Positions 20,250 through 27,444 of a stretch of DNA of 27,444 bases are shown piece after piece; within the stretch, counting starts at the first letter, position 1, and every line of letters starts with the position of its first letter. The notes beneath the pieces are model-generated. The model searched no databases. It was not told the origin of the DNA and saw only the letters and a program-made list of their open reading frames with translations. A program made the position numbers and the translations under genes. This stretch comes from Elysia marginata (lineage: Eukaryota; Mollusca; Gastropoda; Plakobranchidae), in NCBI GenBank assembly GCA_019649035.1, contig BMAT01000025.1, positions 105,892 through 133,335 of the forward strand. Direction: 5' to 3'.

Positions 20250-20817
20250 ATTTGATTGCGGAGTGGCTGTCTCCACGGTTTATTCTGGAAAATTACTAGT
20301 AGCGGTTGAAATGTTCTTAAGGATAGCGTCCTAAGAAAACAGTCTTCAAATAAAAATAGCCTGTGGTTTCCTATATCAAAGAGAAAAAACATCACTTAGG
20401 CCGTATGTACATATGATACTACAAATTTAAGAGCCTCATCCCAAGAGAGACTTAGTATGTTGAATATAAGCTTATATGTGATTGTTTAGTCAGGTGTTTG
20501 ACGTAAATACATGAAATGAATTATGAGTTACAATGTATATCCAACTAGACTCAAATCCTAATACAGTAGTTAAACTTGATACATTTAAAAGTCAATATAA
20601 AATATGGGATCACATTTCTACTAAGAGCTCTATGCTCCTCTACTTGTCGCAAAACTGACTAGACAAACAATCTTGTTGATTAAAACGTAGGTATCAATTA
20701 TCATACAATTAATAATGTGATACGTACATGTTATTAAACGCAATACAAGCGGCCAGTTTTGTTACGGGTTTGCGACGTGGTGTTTGTAGAAGTGGTACAT
20801 GCCGTCTGAAAAACAGT

Positions 20818-20891
20818 GGCAGTAGTAGTAGTGGTGGATTTGATCTGTCATCATCATCGTCGTCGTCAGTAGTAGTACCAATAGTACTAGT

Positions 20892-20957
<66 letters not shown>

Positions 20958-21152
20958 TGTTGTATTGATTTATCATCATCATCGTCAGTAGCACTAGCAT
21001 ATTATTAATAGTAGTGGCAGTAATAGTACTAGTAGAACACTGTAGTAATAGTGTTAGTTGTAGTGGTAGAAGTGGTAATAGTAGTAGTAGTAGTAGTAAT
21101 ACTAGTAGTAATAGTAGTAGTAGTAGAAGTAGTAATTGTAGTAGTAGTAGTG

Positions 21153-21206
<54 letters not shown>

Positions 21207-21248
21207 GTAGTAGTAGTAGTAGTAGTAGCAGTAGTGGTAGTAGAAGTA
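20818..21248 (+). repeat. Compound trinucleotide microsatellite (TAG/AGC/TCA)n
   Basis: About 430 bp of interrupted trinucleotide runs: TCA/TCG near 20848-20867, an uninterrupted AGC run about 20892-20919, TAG about 20919-20957, another TCA block near 20972, and long TAG with single-base interruptions from about 21010 to 21246. Serine, threonine or valine homopolymer frames over it are artefacts. It ends about 325 bp before the start codon of ACP5 copy B. Confidence 0.95.
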
Positions 21249-21571
21249 TCCTTAGTTTTGTTTTGGATAATTAGCGACCTATATAACATGTGCATCATTG
21301 CAAGTTAGTCATTTATAAAATTATCATAAGTGGTCTTCTTTAGAACCAGGAGATAATTTAATTAGTGCAGCGAGCTATCGAGGTGTAAAGAGCTACTAAA
21401 TCGAAATTTACATAAACTAGTTTTGTTATCAAAAGATAGCAGCCTTTTTTTTCTCTAAAATGAATAAAATGGCCTGGAACTTCATTCACAGTGGCATTTT
21501 TAGTTTTGAGCAGACTCTAGACTGGTCGACTTACAGTGACTCCAACCGTAGTCATCCATTTACTGAAACAA

Positions 21572-21632
21572 ATGGAAATGTTTACTAAAGTTATAATATC
21601 AGCTCTTATCACTTGGTATGGATTATATTCAG
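21572..21632 (+). CDS. ACP5: ACP5 copy B, signal-peptide exon
   Basis: ATG at 21572 opens 20 codons, MEMFTKVIISALITWYGLYS, plus one base, ending at 'attcag' before donor gtaggc (21633). The peptide has the make-up of a secretory signal: a lysine, a hydrophobic core of about 12 residues and small residues at the end. The leftover G joins the AG at the start of the exon at 22421 to make a glutamate codon, giving YS-ETEAVDSLRLF, which restores the frame of the catalytic domain. G at +4 favours the first ATG; a second in-frame ATG is at 21578. No TATA box is seen at a suitable distance. Confidence 0.75.
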
Positions 21633-22080
21633 GTAGGCCCAACATTTATTGATGCATTTGACGAATATTAGGCCTACATTAGTTTCTTTTTGTGTTGGGT
21701 GTATTGGATTTTAAACATTAGGTATGATTAAAAAGGACATAAAAGAATACAAATTTATTTTGCTTAAAACCTTATTGAATTCATGATAATTGTCATGAAA
21801 ATGTGAATGATGAGTATGGTGACAACTATGGCTATATCATTGACAATGATATTGTTAATTGCAACAGTGAAGATGACGAAGATGCGATATATATTTTGTT
21901 GTGGTGGTGAAAGTGGAAATGATTTTGTTGTTGATGAAGGTGGTTATGGTGGCTATGTGCTTATTCTCTTGCATGAAATAAATGTCAAACTATACTATGT
22001 ATGTGTTAATAATTTTAATCTAATTTGGTTAAGATTTTGTCGTAATGGTTGTTGTTTTGTTCCATTTCTAGTTTAGTTAG

Positions 22081-22299
22081 TTAATGCCCGTCCGCTGCGA
22101 CGTCGACTGACGTCTCTGCCTGGGCTAATCTGCATATTGCTGTCGTCAGGTGCTTCCAGTCGGATCTGTTCTGTGCTATGTCGCGAAGGTGGTCAAGGTC
22201 TTTAATTGAATGTAATTTAGTTGGCCAGTGATCGTTGTTGTGACTCTTGAGGCCTAGTTTAGCTTTTTTTTTAGCCTCAATAAGCTTTTTTAAATTTTT
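22081..22299 (-). pseudogene. Possible C-terminal end of a LINE reverse transcriptase, inside the first intron of copy B
   Basis: On the minus strand an open frame ends at TAA (22081-22083) and reads KLGLKSHNNDHWPTKLHSIK, then DLDHLRDIAQNRSDWKHL and TTAICRLAQAETSVD. The 'L..IAQNRSDWK-L' words resemble the closing segment of animal LINE ORF2 proteins, where a similar 'A-DRS-WR-L' motif precedes the stop. The region is more GC-rich than its flanks, suggesting an insertion. The identification is by pattern only, and no reverse-transcriptase core is present here. Confidence 0.35.
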
Positions 22300-22420
22300 T
22301 ACAAATTGGTTTTGTAGAATAAGCGGAAATGTCTCCAGTTGGTTATTGTTCGAAAATTTATTTTAATGTGACTCACCTTACTGTTGAATTTAAAAAAATT
22401 TCCTTAATTTTTGCCCACAG

Positions 22421-22626
22421 AGACAGAGGCTGTGGACAGTTTGCGATTGTTCATCATAGGCGACATGGGCGGAATCGATTACTTTCCTTATAGCACATTT
22501 TTCGAAAGGAGCACGGCCTATGAGATGGGGAGAGTCGCAGATATATACCAGCCTCAAGCAATATTTGAGTTGGGAGACAACTTTTACTTTAATGGAGTAA
22601 AAGATGTCCATGACTCTAGATTCTCT
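22421..22626 (+). CDS. ACP5: ACP5 copy B, first catalytic exon (gene continues beyond the window)
   Basis: Acceptor 'gcccacag' ends at 22420; donor gtaagt starts at 22627. The exon is 206 nt with the same phases as 2891-3096. It encodes VDSLRLFIIGDMGGIDYFPY and [10 protein letters not shown], so metal ligands D14, D52 and Y55 are present. Of 68 residues, 44 match copy A, implying an old duplication. No exon with the AGNHDH block is found between 22627 and the window end. Either the next intron exceeds 4.8 kb because of the retrotransposon and SINE insertions, or copy B is truncated. Confidence 0.92.
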
Positions 22627-23349
22627 GTAAGTGGGAGCATTCAAAGTGTATGTAAAAAGAGGTTGATTTAAAAGGGGACATAATAATCAGGGACAGAAAA
22701 GCAACAGTGGGTGGTGGGTGTTAATATTTTGGTACATATAGTTCTGAGAAGGGGAATTTTTCTTGTTTAATTCGGAATTTATTCTCTGAAAATATAAATT
22801 CGCGCGGTCGATTAATTTAATTATGTCCACGCACAGATGTAAGCTATTTAGATTTCTTTTACGATGTTGTTAGTTGTAGATATAGAGTTTGAAAGGACAG
22901 CATAAGAGTTAACCTTCAACTATATTTTGGAACCGCCCAGGTTAGCCTTCCCGTGCAAGCTTCTTGCTTGACTTGCTTTCCTAGCTCTTTGTGGGGTCCT
23001 AAAATAAGTTGCGTCCCAGAAAATGGACAATCCAAAATTCTCTCCGTTCACTCGCTCGCTTTCAGTCCTCTTAGTTTCATCCGGATTGGGTTCTCTGGCC
23101 TGTGTAGGCCCACACCATCTTGTTCACGGCTTACTCCGTTAATTTTGCTCACACACTGACGCAAACTTAACAGTGTTTATCTTTTATAGTCGAGAAAAGT
23201 TTACTATGAATTATACACAGGTGCAAGAGCACCCTGTTTGGAAACTCAAATTGGAAATGCGATTGCTTTTTCGTGTTATTGTGCCAATTTACGTCGTCAT
23301 GTTTTTGGTTACATCTTTCCTCTCCCACACTCAACAAATTCACGCCAAG
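22627..23349. other. Intron sequence of copy B, nothing recognised
   Basis: This stretch between the donor at 22627 and the LTR-like repeat contains a GC-rich patch at about 22930-23160. No reading frame in it carries a recognised domain. Confidence 0.5.
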
Positions 23350-23560
23350 CTGTAATGTTTCTAGTGTTATCCACAGTAAGTTTGAACTAAACACTAGTAA
23401 AACAGGCATGCTTGTGAACACTGATACTCATTACGTCCCGAGCCTGACTGTCTTGTGTTAGTGAGTGGAAACTTTTGTTCACTTAACTGACTTATGATGT
23501 GCTCTGCACAAGTGACTACATGTCTGTGCCTTATTTATGTTACATTCTTACCTTTCTTTA
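23350..23560 (-). repeat. LTR-like direct repeat, downstream (3') copy
   Basis: Partner of 25644-25835, in the same orientation. It lies beyond the integrase C-terminal relic, as a 3' LTR should for a minus-strand element. Terminal TG/CA dinucleotides and a target duplication were not identified. Confidence 0.5.
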
Positions 23561-24054
23561 TAAAAAAAACTAAATAGAACAGTCATCTTTCATCTCCACA
23601 GAAACAATGAAAGTTTGAATAATATAAACCAAGTTTTTCAACATTTTAACATTAAACAGGCGTGTGAAACAGTCCTACGGTTGACGATGAAAACTGCCGA
23701 GCCGCACACTTAAAGTTTTCTACACTAGTTAAAATTTACTCATATAGGCTACCCTTAAGGTTTTCTATGGACTGGCTTGAAAATGTGCAACAACTTTCTA
23801 ATTATCTAACTTCACAATCAAAAGATGAATGATATACAAAAACCTTATAGGCCTCCTTATTTCAAAGAATGTGCTAATGTCCATCAAGGGTTTTAAACGC
23901 CCCTCAATGTCTATTTTCCTTTAAGTATCAAACAACATGTCCAGTACAGATCAGTTCAGTGTCCTGTTTTTGCTTGGCTTGTGTCTAATTACCACAACTG
24001 AATTATTGATAGAGTTTATGAATACTCGCGCTGACCAGTTTTGACAGATGTAGG

Positions 24055-24400
24055 CTACCGGTTGGGTGATGCCACCACTATACCACTGCGAGTTGAGTAA
24101 AATTCGTGCTGTAGCAGCTCTAAAACCCTCTCAGCTGGTGCATGCGGGTAAACGAAGACTGGAGACTGGAGAGCACTTCCAACTGCATACAGAAACTCAC
24201 ACAGAGTTTCACCGGTGGCATCACCACTTTCGCTGTACTCGCCAAAAACTTGCGAATATGGGGTTTGAGCTCGGTTGGCCTGCATTGAGACCTGTCGCAG
24301 GTGTCGACGGTTGCGCCTGTGGAGGTGCACGTTGTGTTCTCTAGTAAGAACGTGGGTTATCGCTGCCTCTCACGACCATAGCTGGAAACCATGTTCGAGT
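24055..24400 (-). pseudogene. Retrotransposon integrase C-terminal tail relic
   Basis: The minus-strand frame beginning VHLHRRNRRHLRQVSMQ matches the 'RRNRRHLR' signature found near the end of Ty3/gypsy integrases. The preceding residues, PTFLLENT in another frame, fit the 'PRSYLLE' block just before it, so a frameshift separates them near 24335. The rest, down to 24055, has no recognised motif. Confidence 0.6.
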
Positions 24401-24599
24401 GTTTTGTAGTAGAACGACACGGACGGGTGAGCGCGGTTTGAGTCTTTTTAAAATCCAATATACCTCTTTTCTCGTGTTAACCCTTTTGTTTAATCTTTTC
24501 TTTGTTTGAAATTCTCAATGATTCTGTCTCGGTCCTGAGCAGGAGACAGGAGTAGTAAATACAATGTACTAGAAGTGGTCAGAAAATTACGTGGGTGTA

Positions 24600-25313
24600 T
24601 GCACATCAGGAGTTCTGCCGAAAAGATTTGGATTTCCTCAAGAGGGGTTGAGTTGTAGTCCAAAATCTCAAGATTTTGGTCAGCTGCTCTTTCTCAGCCG
24701 CTCGGCTAAATGACCCCGTCGCTCCGCTAGTCCTTTGGTTTGTTAATTATGTGGAGACACATGTGCATGTTCGATGCCCTGGTCCTACAAGAAGTTCTGG
24801 AAGGTGTTGGCTGTAAATTGGCTCCCACAGTCTGATTTGAACACTGTGGGTGTTCCATGGACAGCAAACTGTCTCCTTACTGCCGTTATCACAATACCAC
24901 TATTAAGAGTGGGAAGTTGAGCAACCTCGATGAAGTTTGAGTATAAATCCACTATAATAAAAAAAACTGATTGTGCTCCTAAAGTAAACGTAAAAAAAAG
25001 TCTTATCACAATTTCTGCATACGGTAGATCTGATTGTCGATTGGCAAAGGACTTACATGTTGATTTCGATGTCAGCATTCATGCCTGGCCAATAAAAGAC
25101 CTCTCTTGCGCGTTGTTTGCATCTAAAGATACCTAGATGTTTTTTGTGAATAAGCTGCTTCTCTTGGCGTAGAGGCATGGCGATTTTCATTCCCTTGAAA
25201 ATCATCCCGTCCGACGCTGCTAACTCCGCCCGGTAGCCAGAGTAAGGTCTCAGGCTAAACGGCACTTCCGTTTTCTGTTCTGGCCAGTCGGTTCTGATGA
25301 CAACACTCAGCAC
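24600..25313 (-). pseudogene. Retrotransposon integrase relic: zinc finger and DDE core
   Basis: The zinc-finger part is IHKKHLGIFRCKQRAREVFY followed by WPGMNADIE (about 25170-25060; H-x3-H visible). A frameshift near 25060 moves to CKSFANRQSDLPYAE and the core. VDLYSNFIEVAQLP carries the first Asp, FKSDCGSQFTANTFQNF the second. After a TAG stop (24785-24787) the same frame continues DQGIEHAHVSPHN, stop, QTKGLAERR, with the catalytic Glu codon at 24722-24724, and more stops to about 24600. All three DDE residues survive in a gene with at least four stop codons and one frameshift, so it is inactive. Confidence 0.85.
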
Positions 25314-25545
25314 TGCTGTGGCAACTCTTTACTGCTCCGCCTTGGCAGGTGCAATATTAACAAATAGTCCATCGTCGATATTTTCTCCACTATGCCTTCC
25401 TGGTCATAAGCAGTATCCGCTAGGTATGCTCTTGACAAAGCAACAGGCATTAGCATCTTTGCTCCCTTGCGGTAGGTGACTGCTATGTCGTACCACTGCA
25501 CAGACAGGAGCATTCTCTGTAGACGCATTGGTGATGAAGCAGCAG
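25307..25545 (-). pseudogene. Retrotransposon RNase H C-terminal relic
   Basis: Minus-strand frame SPMRLQRMLLSVQWYDIAVT, then YRKGAKMLMPVALSRAYL, follows the Ty3/gypsy pattern 'P-RLQRMLL-LQ-YD----YRPG--M--AD-LSRA'. The AD of ADxLSRA is replaced by PV, and the preceding RNase H core is missing. The frame continues into non-homologous sequence on both sides. Confidence 0.8.
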
Positions 25546-25643
25546 TTTTATACTTGTTACAGTGGCTTATTGTCATATTTATATGTGGGTTTTTCCCGAA
25601 AATAGAACAATGGGATTTTGTAAAGATCATTTTATTTCTAGTA

Positions 25644-25835
25644 CCAAGTAATGTTTCTAAGGCTATCCACATAAACCACAGGGATTTTTTACTTAACACA
25701 AGTAAAACAGGAAGGATTGTGTTCACTGCTACACCCTGGACTTGACTGACTGGTCTCAGTGACTGGGAAACTTATTCAGCTACCTGACTTTTCACAAGTG
25801 ACCGCATGTCCATGCATTATGTCACGCAAACAAAC
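25644..25835 (-). repeat. LTR-like direct repeat, upstream (5') copy
   Basis: Shares 'taatgtttcta-g-tatccaca', 'agtaaaacagg', 'cactg-tac', 'tgactg', 'gaaactt' and 'cacaagtgac--catgtc' in order with 23350-23560. The identity is moderate and there are several gaps. Confidence 0.55.
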
Positions 25836-26027
25836 GACTTTCTCGATGTACGCTGTACAAAAAGAGAACAAGCCTTGTGGACATGTAACATCTTTAAAAG
25901 AGTCATGGAGTAAGAGCTGCAGTCCAGATTATTGTCTTTAAGTTATCCTAAGTAGTTACAGAGGCATTTATAGAAAAAGGCAACAGAATAGCTCTTTTTT
26001 TTCTAAAATTAATGAATCATGTCTTTG

Positions 26028-26350
26028 TGGAGAGCGCGGCTCAGTGGTTGGCGCGTCGGACTTGTGATCCGGCGGTCGCGGGTTCGATTCCCAACCACGA
26101 CGCAAGTTGTAAATGCCTTAGGAAAGCAATTTATCCACACTTTCCTCAGTCCACCCACCTGTAAAATGGGTACATGGCTATAGGCAGTGCTTGAAATTTG
26201 TAGAATGTTAGTATTTGAGCGCCTTATAGGCAGCAGTGCTGTAACGCTCTGAAATATGAGTTAAATTTGCTTTGGTGTGTATTGGCCTGCTGGGGGGAAA
26301 TGTGTAAAGTCTTGAGACTGCCTTCGGCGGTGGAAGACTATAACCCATAT
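26028..26350 (+). mobile_element. tRNA-derived SINE
   Basis: The head (about 26032-26101) has a tRNA-like A box (cggctcagtggtt), an anticodon arm tcgga-cttgtga-tccgg with TGT at the anticodon position, and a B box ggttcgattcc at 26081-26091. Acceptor pairing is poor, so this is not a functional tRNA gene. The stem and flank resemble an arginine tRNA. The body continues with 'ctttcctcagtccacccacc' and 'tgtaaaatgggtac', words typical of mollusc SINE bodies. It ends at about 26350 in an A/T-rich tail. RNA polymerase III would start just upstream of the A box. Confidence 0.85.
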
Positions 26351-26454
26351 TTTTTTATATATCATTTAAAAACACCACTTGACAAAACAACCTATAATTT
26401 CTGTACAGCTACTTTCATTTTGACATATTAAACCTTGATTAAAGATGCCTTTAA

Positions 26455-26670
26455 AGAATTTCGGTTTGTGAGAGTAGATTGTAAAATACGAGCCCCAACA
26501 AATGCGCTTCGTGCGGTACCTCAGTTTTAGTAATGGTCATAATTGAGTCAATGCATCTCGCAAACTTATCCATCTTTATATTCGACATTCTAACATACTG
26601 AGGTCCTGGCGCCAAAAAGTCCAGGATCCAGGCAATCAAATTTACATTGATATTATTCTATAAAATCTGA
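26455..26670 (-). pseudogene. LINE reverse transcriptase relic
   Basis: The minus-strand frame reads VNLIAWILDFLAPGPQYVRM, then SNIKMDKFARC and later TEVPHEAHLLGLVFYNL. This lines up with the LINE reverse-transcriptase stretch 'LI-WILDFLT-RPQ-VRVNG--S' followed by 'TGAPQG-VLSP-LF-LYT'. The glycines and prolines of the TGAPQG-LSP block are altered, so the copy is old. Neither the palm motif with paired aspartates (YADD type) nor other ORF2 parts are found nearby. Confidence 0.6.
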
Positions 26671-27116
26671 AGGTCATTAAGTGTTGTTAAGTGGCGCGAA
26701 AAGCAAAGGAAAACCAATAAATAGTAGGCCTACTCTGCAATATTTTGTAGAGGAGCTTATTGTTTGTAAATATTTTGTAGAGACATCTTTCTTCTTAACT
26801 CTTTCCTCGTTTAAATCAACCATCAACGCCTTTCTTTGATTATTGTATCGTAGCATTACTTAAAAGATCATAATCATAAAAAGAACGATAGTTTTTTTTT
26901 TGTAAACTGTATTTATTCGATTCTCTTCAAATTAATAACATGTTTAAACAACTGCATAATTCTAGTTTTACAGTATGAAATGATGGAATTAAGAAATGTA
27001 TTGTCAAAATAAAAATTTTAAAAAAATATGTTAATTTATTGGATTACCCGGTGTTGGCGTTTCAAAAGCAAAGAGAAAAATTACTTTTGTTTGGAAAATG
27101 TGTTGACTACATATTA

Positions 27117-27118
<2 letters not shown>
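26671..27118. other. AT-rich sequence, nothing recognised
   Basis: Contains short A and T runs only. No reading frame, RNA gene or repeat family could be identified before the CT tract. Confidence 0.5.
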
Positions 27119-27119
<1 letters not shown>

Positions 27120-27170
<51 letters not shown>

Positions 27171-27228
27171 CCTCTCTCTCTATCTCTCCCCCTCTCCGCC
27201 TCACACTCTCTCTCTCTCTTTCCCCTCT
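27120..27228 (+). repeat. (CT)n microsatellite
   Basis: A pure CT run of about 49 bp (27120-27168) is followed by interrupted C/T sequence with ccc breaks to about 27228. A further CT-rich stretch closes the window (about 27417-27444). Leucine/serine and arginine/glutamate frames across it are artefacts. Confidence 0.95.
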
Positions 27229-27444
27229 TTATAAAAGAAAAGGTAGAAGTCACAACACAGATTACCTTTAAAGGACCCAAAAGGTTGCACGCATGCATAA
27301 AATAGATCATATAAAAGCATACCTCTATAATAATGCCGTATCTTGATTCGTATTGGTTTTTTCCTCTTAAACATCATACTATAGCAGAGTATTAAGTTGT
27401 AAGTCTGCTTTTTATCACCCCTCTCCCCTCCTCTCTCTCTCTTT

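Larger units (their letters stand above)
11299..21571. other. Region between the two ACP5 copies, without a recognised host gene
   Basis: About 10.3 kb of AT-rich DNA. The recognised contents are two tandem duplications (12725-13230, 16561-16970), hairpins (17014-17102, 17198-17386), a hAT relic (17445-17713), a repeat pair (18970-19062 and 19847-19939), a foldback (19674-20249) and a trinucleotide tract (20818-21248). Open reading frames here are short and show no domain I recognise. Segments 11299-12480, 13231-16560 and 17990-18960 hold nothing I can name, apart from a weak dispersed repeat pair at 14090-14158 and 14835-14906. Confidence 0.6.
23350..25835 (-). mobile_element. Decayed, internally deleted Ty3/gypsy-like LTR retrotransposon
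   Basis: Two diverged direct repeats (about 23350-23560 and 25644-25835) flank a minus-strand remnant of pol. In reading order it holds the end of RNase H, the integrase zinc finger, the integrase core and the integrase C-terminus. Gag, protease, reverse transcriptase and the front of RNase H are absent, so a large deletion joined the upstream LTR region to the end of RNase H between about 25545 and 25645. Exact LTR borders were not found. The element lies within the downstream intron of copy B, in antisense. Confidence 0.65.

Noticed and set aside
20728-21308. Long serine-, threonine- or valine-rich proteins
   Set aside because: They are translations of the trinucleotide microsatellite in several frames on both strands.
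23173-23461. Short overlapping frames on both strands
   Set aside because: They resemble each other only through the LTR-like repeat shared with 25644-25835 and have no domain.
24360-24420. 'gctggaaaccat' at about 24380 resembling the AGNH metal-ligand block of copy B's next exon
   Set aside because: It continues as GTTCGAG rather than an HDH motif, no PWY block precedes it, and no acceptor is placed correctly. The stretch fits the decayed integrase C-terminal region on the other strand.
26028-26103. A functional tRNA gene
   Set aside because: A and B boxes are good, but the acceptor and T stems do not pair properly, and the sequence continues into a SINE body.
27028-27310. Leucine/serine-rich and arginine/glutamate-rich reading frames
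   Set aside because: They are produced by the CT repeat and have no other support.
1-27444. CRISPR arrays, bacterial operons, defence systems or an rRNA gene
   Set aside because: No regularly spaced short repeats, no closely packed genes and no rRNA-like sequence; introns, SINE, LINE and piggyBac features show an animal genome.

Overview
This is an AT-rich, intron-rich animal genomic window. The organism is probably a mollusc or a related lophotrochozoan. Support for that is indirect: frequent 'tacatgta' and 'taggcctac' words, a tRNA-derived SINE whose body resembles mollusc SINEs, and an invertebrate-type mix of decayed transposons. Only one kind of host gene can be recognised, a tartrate-resistant (purple) acid phosphatase of the ACP5/TRAP class. 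Two paralogous copies lie in the same orientation on the + strand.

Copy A (coding exons 2891-3096, 4378-4502, 5019-5219, 6747-6894, 8282-8539) reads continuously across canonical GT-AG junctions to a stop at 8537-8539. It keeps every metal-binding and catalytic position of the family. Only the signal-peptide exon is missing or uncertain. Copy B starts near the right end: a 61-nt signal-peptide exon (21572-21632) joins in phase to a first catalytic exon (22421-22626) of exactly the same length and phases as its counterpart in copy A. The rest of copy B is not found in the remaining 4.8 kb and probably lies beyond the window.

Everything else recognisable is mobile or repetitive DNA. A 2.65-kb piggyBac element (8647-11294) has intact 13-bp terminal repeats and a TTAA target duplication, and sits about 100 bp after the stop codon of copy A; its transposase is broken. 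The interval between the genes (11299-21571) holds two tandem duplications, several long hairpins, the C-terminal relic of a hAT transposase (17445-17713), a foldback structure with an embedded repeat (19674-20249) and a long TAG/CAG trinucleotide tract upstream of copy B. LINE relics are seen at 1495-1640 (endonuclease), 26455-26670 (reverse transcriptase) and, tentatively, in the first intron of copy B. A decayed, internally deleted Ty3/gypsy-like element (about 23350-25835, minus strand) and a SINE (26028-26350) follow copy B's last visible exon. The window ends in a CT repeat.

No bacterial-type system, CRISPR array or operon is present. The points of most interest are the locally duplicated phosphatase, the transposon that may supply its 3' end, and several unexplained inverted repeats, one of them immediately before a coding exon.
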